Notes under the pieces: model-generated
What the model saw: the letters and a program-made list of their open reading frames with translations, nothing else
Databases searched by the model: none
Told to the model about the DNA's origin: nothing
Assembly: GCA_009843005.1 (NCBI GenBank)
Contig: VYEH01000072.1
Coordinates: forward strand, 9,573 to 15,263
From: Pseudomonadota bacterium
GTDB taxonomy: Bacteria > Pseudomonadota > Gammaproteobacteria > Steroidobacterales > Rariloculaceae
Direction: 5' to 3'
Length of the DNA stretch: 5,691 bases
Shown here: positions 1-5,691 of the stretch, in pieces
Numbering within the stretch: position 1 is the stretch's first letter
How the letters are laid out: each line of letters begins with the position of its first letter
Program-made: the position numbers and the translations under genes

Positions 1-210
1 CATGACGACTGTGCTGGCGTTGACGGGTTCCAGGGTGAATGTGGCGGGGTCCGGCACATTTTCAACCGCTATGACACGTGAATAGCCGAGACTCTGTCCA
101 ATTTCATCGGGATTCGCACCCTGGATAGCAGGAGTGGTTTCGCAAGCGGCCAGAAGGGCGCCCGACGCAAGAGTCATAAGAAGCCTGGTAGTTTCCCTGG
201 TGAAGATCAT
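1..210 (-). CDS. Small lipoprotein, N-terminal part (cut by window edge)
   Basis: Only the first 70 codons are inside the window; the frame is still open at position 1, so the C-terminus lies outside. The N-terminus is a bacterial lipoprotein signal: a short n-region with Arg5 and Arg9, a hydrophobic stretch over residues 10-22, and a lipobox L20-A21-A22-C23, predicting signal peptidase II cleavage and lipidation of Cys23. Residue 24 is Glu rather than Asp, so there is no obvious inner-membrane retention signal and outer-membrane sorting is likely. The start is ATG at 208-210, with an AGGAG Shine-Dalgarno 6 nt upstream (217-221). The visible mature part is low in charge and matches no family I recognise. 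It follows the TonB-dependent receptor on the same strand by 65 nt, so it may be co-expressed as an accessory lipoprotein, although a terminator-like hairpin sits between them. Function unknown. Confidence 0.8.
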   Translation of the reverse strand, partial: MIFTRETTRLLMTLASGALLAACETTPAIQGANPDEIGQSLGYSRVIAVENVPDPATFTLEPVNASTVVM

Positions 211-216
211 TGTTTT

Positions 217-221
217 CTCCT
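217..221 (-). promoter_or_regulatory. Ribosome binding site of the small lipoprotein
   Basis: On the minus strand this reads AGGAG, 6 nt before the ATG at 208-210. It decides that start. It lies only 4 nt downstream of the foot of the UUCG hairpin at 226-253, so folding of that hairpin could affect ribosome access. Confidence 0.75.
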
Positions 222-225
222 GAAA

Positions 226-253
226 GAAGCCCTTGGCCGAAGCCAAGGGCTTT
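226..253 (-). terminator. UUCG-capped hairpin between receptor and lipoprotein genes
   Basis: Arms 227-237 and 242-252 are perfectly complementary (11 bp, with AAGCCCTTGGC as one arm), and an extra G-T wobble at the base makes 12. The 4-nt loop reads TTCG on the minus strand and is closed by C-G, giving the very stable cUUCGg tetraloop; on the plus strand it reads CGAA. This points to function in minus-strand RNA. On that strand the stem is followed by CTTTC, a short and interrupted U tract. It begins 23 nt after the receptor stop codon. It fits a Rho-independent terminator for the receptor gene, possibly leaky so that it attenuates the lipoprotein gene, or a stabilising 3' end. Confidence 0.75.
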
Positions 254-275
254 GAATATTGCCCGATATTACCAA

Positions 276-3200
276 CTAGAACCTGTAGTTCGCTCTCACC
301 CCGATCGAACGAGGATTACGAGGCCGGAACTGGAAGCTGTCCCGCGCGAGATCCTGGTAGGTCCAGGTTTCACCCAGGTAGCCGGTCATGGGCGTAGTCG
401 GGGCAGTGACGAAGTCGAGCAGTCCCATCTGCGACACGTCATCGGGGAATCCGAAAACATTGCGGGGAGAATCTTCGTCGGTCAGGTTGGTGACGTACAC
501 GGTGGCGCTCCAGGTGCCGCCACGGACGCTGAGGTTCAGGTTGGCCGTCGTCGCTGCCGGATACCAGTTGAAGTTGGCCGAGTTGTCATACTGCTTGCCC
601 TCGTGGCGAACATCCAGCCTGGCGCTGTAACGCAAATTGCCGAAGTCCGTGGAAAAAGTGGGGCTGATGGAATAGCTGATCTCGGGTTGGTCGGCGATCG
701 TGTTGCCATCGGTGATGTAGCAGGTGCTGGTCAGCGTATCGCCTTCACCCGGGAACCGTACGTTCAGGCCCAGGGCGGACATGTAGTCGGGCCGATCCCC
801 GGCGCCGGTGACCCCATCGGGATGAAGCCCGTTCAACTCGGTAAAGTTGATGGCGTTGAACAGGGCGATATCGCAAAACTGGTCGTATTCGCCCTGCATG
901 AGGCTGGCCTGCGCCCGAACATCCCAGTTGGGGTTGATGCGGAAGTTGCCTTCGATTTCCGCACCCCTGATTTTAACGTCGCCAAAATTCAGACTGGTGG
1001 CGACGTTGCTGCCGTCAGCACCATTTACCCACATGTATTGCATGCCATCCACGGTACAGGGATTGGGGATCGGATCCGTATCGCCCGCCAGTGCATTCGA
1101 CGCACAGGGGCTGTCCAGATCGATTGATCCGTTCTGGATTTGATCCGCCCAGTCGATCCAGTAAACCGCTCCGGCATAGGTCAGGCGTCCGCCAAGCGCA
1201 TTGCCCTTGAAACCGAGCTCCATCTGAGTGATCTGCTCTTCCTTGTAGGATGTAAAGTCATCGCGGGTAAATTCGGTCCGAAAGACCTGTCCCGGGAGCC
1301 TCGTGGTCTGGGTGCCATCGGTGTACCACACCCCCGGATCCACGGAGTTGTCCCAGGCGTCGCTGGTGCCATCCGGTACAGGCTCTCCAGTATCGTTATT
1401 AATCTCGTCCGTCACGGCGGCGGCTCGATCGTAGGGAACCAGTCCATTCGGAACGCCGTTCTCGAGAATGGACAGCGTATTCGCGGACAGGACGCCGACA
1501 TTGATTCCCGCCGGGTTCACGCCCTGAGCCCATTGAAAATAGTAGCTGGTATTTTCATTCGGGTTGTACGTGAGCGAGACGCGGGGAACGAAGGACCGGG
1601 TGGTGACCTCTTCGGAAAGGCCGGTGGTTTCGTTCGTTGCGCCAACGACATCGTTGGCGGACCGGCCCTCCACGGAGAAGGTCCACCGGTCCGAGATGTC
1701 ATAGGCGGCGTTGAAGAATACGGCCGAGTTCTGCGCCTGCTCTCCGATAATCTCATTGTCCGGCGCAAAGGGAATGCCAGCGTTCCTGAAGCCCGAAAGC
1801 TGCATGAATTCATCCACAATGCCATTGAACTGGGCGGCGGCCGCGAGAAACTCCACACCCATGCCGGGACCGCCCCAACGCTCCTCCAGATAGTCATAAT
1901 CGTAGAAGGAGGCGCCGACAACCCAGCGCAACCGGTCTTCCGCGGGCGATACCCAGCGCAGCTCGGCATATTGCTCTTCGATGTCACCGAAGCTGGGACT
2001 GGGAACACGCGGAGCGCCCATGCCGGAGAGAATTCTCCATCCCAGTTGGTCACCTTCCCATTGAATGTTTGCCCCGTCAGAAAACATGTCAAAGGAGTTG
2101 ACTACTCCATCGTCAAAGACACCGAAATTGTCCGGGTCGTAGTAGTAGAATCCCGTGGCGTTTGCACGCTGGAAAGTCTCGTCGCTTTGCATGTAGGAAA
2201 ACTGTACTGCACTGCCGTTTGCGAACAGCTTGTCGGCCTGGAAAGTAATGCGATCCCGCCCACTCTTGGTGCCGCGCTCATTTTCGGGAATAGAGTAAGC
2301 CCGAGCCATCATGAGGATCTGCTCTTCAATGGACAGGACTGTGCCGTCATCCATTGTGAAAGGTCCTGCTACGGGTAGGCGTATAGCCATTCCCATGGCG
2401 AAGCCCATGTCGTTCAGCGCATCGTCGACCAGGTGTTGAAGATTCAGCGGATTAACATTGAGCCAATGCTCGATGTCGTGCTGAGAGTACAGGTCGCGGG
2501 CGTTATCCCAGTTACATTCCATCTCGCCGAGCAGCCAGGGGGCCATCATACCCGCATCGACGAATACGCCGTTGCCTTCAAAGCATGCGTCGCGCTCGGC
2601 TTGGGTAAGAAACATGACCGGTGCGCGCTGGTCGTGCGTTTCCAATGAGGTAAAGGTCATGGCCAGCCGCAGCGTATCGTCGGGCTCGAATACCAATTTG
2701 CCGCTGAGATTGCCGCCGGTGCGGGCGCCGAACTCGGTGCCATCGGCCTGATCGACGTTGGTTTCGATACCTTCCAGCACCTGGTAACCGTAATTCCCGC
2801 GTGCGTGCCATATTTCAGGCGTGGTGCTGTCTTCATGCGAATAGTTCACCAGGAAGCCCAGGTTGTCCAAAATCGGACCACCAACACTTACACTGGCTGT
2901 TCGGGTTCCGAAGTCGTTGTAGTTGAGGTTTACATTGCCTTCAAAGGTATCGCCCGGATTCGCAGTCACGTAGTTGACCGCGCCGCCAAAGGTCGATCGT
3001 CCGAAAGCCGCGCTCTGCGGGCCTCGATAGACCTCAACCTGCTGAAAACCGAAAAAGCCGATGGATCCCGCGGAGCCGAGAACCGGAATGCCGTCGACGA
3101 ATGAAGTGACCTTGGTTCGGTTGGGCGCGACGTCGTTCGCCTGGATTCCGCGAATGCTTGGAAGCGCCGCCAGCCGGTCTTCCTCTTCATCAAAATGAAG

Positions 3201-3440
3201 GCCCGGAACCATTTCATACAGGTCGTACAAGGTTTCGATGCCGGCGTCCTCAATCAGGGTATTGCTGAATACCGAGGTGGATACCGGAACATCCATCAAG
3301 GATTCCTCGCGTTTCCGCGCGGTAACCACGATCTCTTCCAATGTTGGAGCCACTTCGTCTTCATCCTGAGCGACGGAAGGCGCCGTGTAGAGCATGCCCA
3401 CGGATACGCCCGCCAGCAGCAATCTATTGAGAATCTTCAT
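276..3440 (-). CDS. TonB-dependent outer-membrane receptor, substrate unknown
   Basis: A 1054-residue TBDR, complete and uninterrupted. It should bind a scarce ligand (siderophore, metal complex, sugar or similar) at the surface and import it using TonB/ExbB/ExbD energy. A Sec signal peptide covers residues 1-24 (SVA cleavage before Gln25). A TonB box lies at about 34-41 (LEEIVVTA). The plug covers about 50-160 and ends in the conserved VEVYRGPQSAAFGR block at 135-148. The barrel includes the typical YKEEQITQMELGFKG (732-746) and RGAEIEG (825-831) blocks, a VTNLTDED strand near the end, and a terminal Phe expected for BAM-assisted insertion. It is longer than many TBDRs (roughly 650-900). Residues about 285-390 form an insertion with nine Met, Cys286/Cys309 and helix-like text. 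Further Cys pairs are 779/795 and 856/907. The start is ATG with AAGGG at 3449-3453, 8 nt upstream. The gene is transcribed away from the jelly-roll and YHYH genes. Family is certain; substrate cannot be assigned, and no characteristic vitamin B12 or haem motif was recognised. Confidence 0.95.
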   Translation of the reverse strand: MKILNRLLLAGVSVGMLYTAPSVAQDEDEVAPTLEEIVVTARKREESLMDVPVSTSVFSNTLIEDAGIETLYDLYEMVPGLHFDEEEDRLAALPSIRGIQANDVAPNRTKVTSFVDGIPVLGSAGSIGFFGFQQVEVYRGPQSAAFGRSTFGGAVNYVTANPGDTFEGNVNLNYNDFGTRTASVSVGGPILDNLGFLVNYSHEDSTTPEIWHARGNYGYQVLEGIETNVDQADGTEFGARTGGNLSGKLVFEPDDTLRLAMTFTSLETHDQRAPVMFLTQAERDACFEGNGVFVDAGMMAPWLLGEMECNWDNARDLYSQHDIEHWLNVNPLNLQHLVDDALNDMGFAMGMAIRLPVAGPFTMDDGTVLSIEEQILMMARAYSIPENERGTKSGRDRITFQADKLFANGSAVQFSYMQSDETFQRANATGFYYYDPDNFGVFDDGVVNSFDMFSDGANIQWEGDQLGWRILSGMGAPRVPSPSFGDIEEQYAELRWVSPAEDRLRWVVGASFYDYDYLEERWGGPGMGVEFLAAAAQFNGIVDEFMQLSGFRNAGIPFAPDNEIIGEQAQNSAVFFNAAYDISDRWTFSVEGRSANDVVGATNETTGLSEEVTTRSFVPRVSLTYNPNENTSYYFQWAQGVNPAGINVGVLSANTLSILENGVPNGLVPYDRAAAVTDEINNDTGEPVPDGTSDAWDNSVDPGVWYTDGTQTTRLPGQVFRTEFTRDDFTSYKEEQITQMELGFKGNALGGRLTYAGAVYWIDWADQIQNGSIDLDSPCASNALAGDTDPIPNPCTVDGMQYMWVNGADGSNVATSLNFGDVKIRGAEIEGNFRINPNWDVRAQASLMQGEYDQFCDIALFNAINFTELNGLHPDGVTGAGDRPDYMSALGLNVRFPGEGDTLTSTCYITDGNTIADQPEISYSISPTFSTDFGNLRYSARLDVRHEGKQYDNSANFNWYPAATTANLNLSVRGGTWSATVYVTNLTDEDSPRNVFGFPDDVSQMGLLDFVTAPTTPMTGYLGETWTYQDLARDSFQFRPRNPRSIGVRANYRF

Positions 3441-3463
3441 CTAATCCACCCTTGTTTTCTTGG

Positions 3464-3477
3464 TTCGGTTACCCGAA
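3464..3477. promoter_or_regulatory. Near-perfect 14-bp palindrome upstream of the receptor start
   Basis: The sequence TTCGGTTACCCGAA pairs at 6 of 7 positions about its centre. It lies 24 bp upstream of the receptor ATG, probably inside its leader. It could be an operator for a dimeric regulator or a small leader hairpin. Short palindromes occur by chance, so this is a candidate only. Confidence 0.3.
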
Positions 3478-3512
3478 AAATCATCGAACGGTCAGATCGT
3501 TGCAAAAAAGTA

Positions 3513-3530
3513 ACATTCGGACACGAATGT
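3513..3530. promoter_or_regulatory. 18-bp dyad, candidate operator
   Basis: Perfect 7-bp arms ACATTCG (3513-3519) and CGAATGT (3524-3530) are separated by 4 bp. The dyad overlaps the proposed -10 element of the receptor promoter (3528-3533), where a bound repressor would block transcription. CATTCG recurs twice in direct orientation at 3634-3639 and 3648-3653, nearer the plus-strand gene. CATTCG also appears inside coding sequence in this window, so the extra single copies carry little weight; the dyad itself is the stronger signal. Confidence 0.4.
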
Positions 3531-3556
3531 ATATTACCCACTAAATGTGGAGTAAA
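3528..3556 (-). promoter_or_regulatory. Candidate sigma-70 promoter for the receptor gene
   Basis: Read on the minus strand, TTTACT (3551-3556) and TATACA (3528-3533) are spaced by 17 bp, each matching the -35 and -10 consensus at 4 of 6 positions. Initiation would fall near 3520, giving a leader of about 80 nt. Support is moderate only, because the segment is AT-rich. The overlap of the -10 with the ACATTCG dyad adds some weight. Confidence 0.3.
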
Positions 3557-3716
3557 GATGGAGAAGGGCGACTGCCGTTCGGATGCCCGGCGGTCTTGCG
3601 CGAGGTGCTGCGTAGACATCCATCGTCTCTCCACATTCGTAACGTACCATTCGGTTGTGAATCGGCCAGATCGGCTGAGGCGCATTTTGTGTTCTTTGTC
3701 TCGGATTGGGCGTTTT

Positions 3717-4379
3717 ATGAATAATCGAACTACCGCCTTTCTCGCGTGCGTGGCCAGCCTGGCGATTTCGCCAGTCGGTAGCGCCAACGAACCGTTGACG
3801 ATCAGGGCAGACGTGTGGGTGGATAACTGGTTCGCCCTGTATGCCGGAGACGAGCTGATCAAGGAAGATACGGTTCCATACGACACTGAACGGTCTTTCA
3901 ATTCGGAATCGTTCACTTTCGAAACCGATCCGTCGTCGGTGCTCAGTGTCCTGATAAGGGACTACATGGAAAACGACACCGGCCTGGAATATGTTGGGAC
4001 GCGCCGGCAGATGTTGGGCGATGGGGGATTTATCGCTCAGTTCGTGGACACGGAGACGAACCGCCCGGTAGCGGTGTCGGATGAGAGCTGGCGTTGCCTG
4101 GCCATTCATCAGGGGCCGATCAACAGGAGCTGCCAACGTTCTTCGAACCCGGAACAGGATTGCGAGACAATCATCCAGCCGGAGCCCGACAATTGGAAAG
4201 ATGCCGATTTTGACGACAGCGCCTGGCCCGAGGCCGTCGTGCGCACCCGGCAGGAGGTTCGGCCCATGAATGGATTCAATCGGGTTACGTGGAGCAGCGA
4301 AGCCAGGCTGATCTGGACGGCGGATCTGGATGTGGACAATACGTTGTTGTGCCGGTTCGCCATTTCCGCGCCGGAGTAG
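3717..4379 (+). CDS. Secreted jelly-roll (carbohydrate-binding-like) protein
   Basis: A 220-residue exported protein. A Sec signal peptide covers about residues 1-23 (Arg4, hydrophobic 7-20, cleavage after GSA before Asn24). The mature part has the text of a galactose-binding-like beta-sandwich: an early ADVWVDNWFALYAGDELI strand pair (31-48) and a W160-KDADFDDSAW segment (160-170), the pattern seen in accessory sugar-binding domains of GH2 and GH78 (rhamnosidase-type) enzymes. It ends with IWTADLDVDNTLLCR (199-213). No catalytic domain is attached. Four mature Cys (127, 139, 149, 212) could form two disulfides, suiting a periplasmic or extracellular site. The ATG has only a weak GGATTGGG-like upstream sequence. 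An in-frame TTG at 3687 with GAGG 6 nt upstream would add 10 residues to the signal region and is a real alternative. The gene precedes the YHYH lipoprotein by 106 nt on the same strand, so an operon is plausible. Function is unknown; the fold assignment is by motif only. Confidence 0.8.
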   Translation: MNNRTTAFLACVASLAISPVGSANEPLTIRADVWVDNWFALYAGDELIKEDTVPYDTERSFNSESFTFETDPSSVLSVLIRDYMENDTGLEYVGTRRQMLGDGGFIAQFVDTETNRPVAVSDESWRCLAIHQGPINRSCQRSSNPEQDCETIIQPEPDNWKDADFDDSAWPEAVVRTRQEVRPMNGFNRVTWSSEARLIWTADLDVDNTLLCRFAISAPE

Positions 4380-4397
4380 TCAGGGCGTAATCGGCGA

Positions 4398-4435
4398 GCC
4401 GGCAAGAGATTGAAGAAGGCATTTTCTCTACCGGC
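4398..4435 (+). other. Imperfect hairpin between jelly-roll and YHYH genes
   Basis: Within the 106-nt gap, GCCGG (4398-4402) pairs with CCGGC (4431-4435), and AGAGA (4405-4409) with TCTCT (4425-4429), with a small internal loop between the stems and a 15-nt apical loop. There is no U tract after it, so it is not a convincing intrinsic terminator. It could modulate processing or differential expression of the two genes, or be chance. The rest of the gap holds only the ribosome binding site of the next gene. Confidence 0.25.
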
Positions 4436-4471
4436 ATTCGCGTTGTGAACTTTCTGACGAAAGAGAAAAAC

Positions 4472-4478
4472 GGAGGGG
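4472..4478 (+). promoter_or_regulatory. Strong ribosome binding site for the TTG-started YHYH gene
   Basis: GGAGGGG ends 7 nt before TTG at 4486-4488. It decides the start: no ATG occurs in frame close by, and beginning at this TTG gives a complete lipoprotein signal peptide. Confidence 0.75.
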
Positions 4479-4485
4479 ACATTCC

Positions 4486-5664
4486 TTGATTACAGAGCAA
4501 ATAAAGCGGATCTGCGGAGCCGTGCCTTGCGCCCTGCTTGCGCCCCTGGTTCTCCTCGGTTGTTCCGGCGGTTCGGCGCCTGGCGATGCATATGCGCAAG
4601 GTGCTGGCGACACGCAACGACCTGGCGATGTTCCCGAGCGCAGGGAGAATGTGACCACCCTGTCGCCCGCCGAGCATTGTGCCGCGGTGATCGCCTCGGT
4701 GGTGGAAGCGGGATTCGAGGACGAAGCGCGGGTGACGTGCCACAGCGATCGCGCACTCATTCATTCCGACAGCTACCCGAGCCACGAAATGATGACCGGT
4801 ATCGTGGGTACGAACGAGCAGATACCCCTGCCGGCCCCGGGATACAACGCGCCGGTTCATTTCAATTCGGCCTTTACCGGCACGCCCCAGACTCGCGATT
4901 CCTCCCTGGCAATCGCGGTCAACGGCATACCGATCTTCGACTACAGCGCCGGCGGTGAAATGAGCGTGGACGATCTCTACTACCATCAACCGCATGTCGA
5001 TACGCTGCTTCGCCAGGAGATCGATCACTGTGGCGGTCATGTAGGCCGGGGCGACGACTACCACTATCATGAGCTGCCCCGCTGCATGATCGAACAGATG
5101 GACAATCGGGATGAGAATCCAATCATTGCCTGGGGGTTCGACGGGTTCCCGATGTACGGAAACGACAACCCAGACGGCTCGCCGATCGCGGCGGGAATCC
5201 TCGACGTTTGCAATGGCCAGCTCGATCCGGTGTTTGGCTATCGCTACCACACGTCCGAGGAGCCTCCCTACATCATCCAGTGCCTGGTCGGGGAGGTGGG
5301 CGATCTGAGCGCGGTGCCCACCATAGGAATCAACCGTCCCTCCGGAAGACCCACACTCGTGGAGGATCTGGCCTTCACTCACGATGGCGCCGGCACCGGA
5401 TTACTGACCTACAACTACCAGGGCGAGTCCTACTACATCCAGTCCTGGCCGACGGACGGCGAGAGCTGCTTTGAAGTCGAATGGAAGACCGTCACCAATG
5501 GCGGGGTCGTGGAGTCCGGCGAGTATTGTCATGTCATCAGGACGGGCGGCGGAATGGGACCGCCTCCCGGCGGTGGCATGGGGGGACCTCCCGGCGGTGG
5601 AATGGGAGGAGCACCCGGCGGCGGCATGGGGGAACCTCCCGGTGCCGGCATGGGTGCGCCGTGA
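4486..5664 (+). CDS. YHYH-domain lipoprotein with Gly/Met/Pro-rich repeat tail
   Basis: A 392-residue envelope lipoprotein starting at TTG. The signal peptide has Lys7/Arg8, a hydrophobic core (about 12-24) and lipobox L23-L24-G25-C26; Ser27 after the Cys favours the outer membrane. A linker (27-60) is followed by a YHYH domain (Pfam YHYH family, PF14240) over about 60-350. Hallmarks in order are NGIPIFDY (146-153), HCGGH (181-185), the namesake YHYH at 192-195, GFDGFPMYG (217-225), the LDVCNG segment ending at Gly244, and a GYRYH to PYIIQC block (251-266). His167, 170, 181, 185, 193 and 195 cluster, which could bind metal. Eight Cys besides Cys26 (65, 85, 182, 200, 242, 266, 328, 348) suggest disulfides. 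Residues 354-392 are five 8-residue repeats of GGGMGxxP type. No enzymatic activity is established to my knowledge for this family. The gene follows the jelly-roll gene and may share its transcript. Family assignment is strong; role is open. Confidence 0.93.
   Translation: MITEQIKRICGAVPCALLAPLVLLGCSGGSAPGDAYAQGAGDTQRPGDVPERRENVTTLSPAEHCAAVIASVVEAGFEDEARVTCHSDRALIHSDSYPSHEMMTGIVGTNEQIPLPAPGYNAPVHFNSAFTGTPQTRDSSLAIAVNGIPIFDYSAGGEMSVDDLYYHQPHVDTLLRQEIDHCGGHVGRGDDYHYHELPRCMIEQMDNRDENPIIAWGFDGFPMYGNDNPDGSPIAAGILDVCNGQLDPVFGYRYHTSEEPPYIIQCLVGEVGDLSAVPTIGINRPSGRPTLVEDLAFTHDGAGTGLLTYNYQGESYYIQSWPTDGESCFEVEWKTVTNGGVVESGEYCHVIRTGGGMGPPPGGGMGGPPGGGMGGAPGGGMGEPPGAGMGAP
5545..5661 (+). repeat. 24-bp tandem repeat encoding GGGMGxxP units
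   Basis: Five consecutive units, the last one codon short, encode the C-terminal 39 residues of the YHYH lipoprotein. Met falls at residues 357, 365, 373, 381 and 389, exactly 8 apart; Gly precedes and follows each Met, and Pro closes each unit. Units differ at synonymous and a few non-synonymous sites (GP, GG, GG, GE, GA after Met), so the array is degenerate rather than freshly expanded. The 24-bp period keeps the frame, so slippage would change tail length without breaking the gene. Confidence 0.88.
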
Positions 5665-5691
5665 AATTCGTTGCAAGGCAAGGCCCAAGAC

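Larger units (their letters stand above)
3441..3716. other. Divergent intergenic control region
   Basis: This 276-nt non-coding stretch lies between the divergently transcribed receptor and jelly-roll genes and must hold promoters for both directions. Its receptor-proximal half is AT-richer than the flanking genes. It contains a 14-bp near-palindrome (3464-3477), an 18-bp dyad (3513-3530), and two further direct CATTCG words at 3634-3639 and 3648-3653. I see no convincing sigma-70 promoter for the plus-strand gene, no Fur-box-like sequence, no tRNA and no riboswitch I recognise. Open reading frames crossing it lack signal sequences or ribosome binding sites and are probably not genes. Confidence 0.6.

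Noticed and set aside
210..1127. 305-codon open frame on the plus strand
   Set aside because: It lies almost wholly antisense to the 3' part of the intact TBDR gene, whose family motifs prove the minus-strand frame. It has no recognisable domain or signal sequence. Long antisense frames are expected opposite GC-rich genes.
1140..2378. 412-codon open frame on the plus strand
   Set aside because: Antisense to the middle of the TBDR barrel, with no family motif and no convincing ribosome binding site. It is best explained by codon bias of the real gene.
3441..3540. Fur box or TonB-linked iron regulatory site
   Set aside because: No GATAATGATAATCATTATC-like sequence was found by eye in the receptor upstream region, so iron control cannot be claimed.
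3195..3716. N-terminal extension of the jelly-roll gene back to 3195
   Set aside because: The extension would overlap the TBDR 5' end antisense and would bury the clear Sec signal peptide in the interior. A start at 3717 (or TTG 3687) fits an exported protein.
3437..3916. 159- and 200-codon minus-strand frames across the divergent region
   Set aside because: They overlap the intergenic region and the start of the jelly-roll gene, have no signal peptide or domain, and their composition looks like out-of-frame translation.
3514..4440. CATTCG repeats as a multi-copy operator series
   Set aside because: The hexamer also occurs several times inside coding sequence (for example near 1092 and 1556), so single copies at 3634, 3648 and 4435 are not distinctive. 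Only the perfect dyad at 3513-3530 is kept.
4285..5382. 365-codon open frame on the minus strand
   Set aside because: Antisense to the YHYH gene, whose frame is proved by its lipobox, YHYH motif and conserved blocks. The product has no signal or domain I recognise.

Overview
The window looks like a chromosomal piece from a Gram-negative bacterium with moderately high GC. The evidence is an intact outer-membrane TonB-dependent receptor (TBDR), two lipoproteins with classical lipoboxes, and Shine-Dalgarno-led starts. The receptor's TonB-box style (LEEIVVTARKREESL followed by DVPVS) is typical of large TBDRs from marine or environmental Gammaproteobacteria and sphingomonad-like Alphaproteobacteria. 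A gammaproteobacterium is my best guess, but the sequence alone does not settle it.

Layout, left to right. On the minus strand, positions 1-210 hold the N-terminal 70 codons of a small lipoprotein that runs out of the window. It lies downstream of a 1054-residue TBDR (3440 to 276, minus). The 65-nt gap between them contains a near-perfect hairpin with a UUCG tetraloop when read on the minus strand, probably an intrinsic terminator or attenuator. A 276-nt divergent intergenic region (3441-3716) separates the TBDR from two plus-strand genes. It carries two short inverted repeats and a candidate TBDR promoter. The plus-strand genes encode a secreted 220-residue protein with a FDDSAW-type jelly-roll signature, and then, after 106 nt, a TTG-started 392-residue lipoprotein. 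That lipoprotein has a clear YHYH domain and a Gly/Met/Pro-rich tail of five 8-residue repeats. The window ends 27 nt after its stop.

All four products are predicted to act outside the cytoplasm: one in the outer membrane, two as lipoproteins and one secreted to the periplasm or beyond. Receptor plus lipoprotein is a common arrangement for nutrient capture, and the divergent pair could be co-regulated surface or periplasmic partners. The substrate is not readable from the sequence. The His/Tyr/Cys-rich YHYH domain and the methionine-rich segments in both the YHYH tail and a TBDR insertion make metal binding worth testing, but that is inference. There are no RNA genes, CRISPR arrays, insertion sequences or transposases, and all long genes appear intact.
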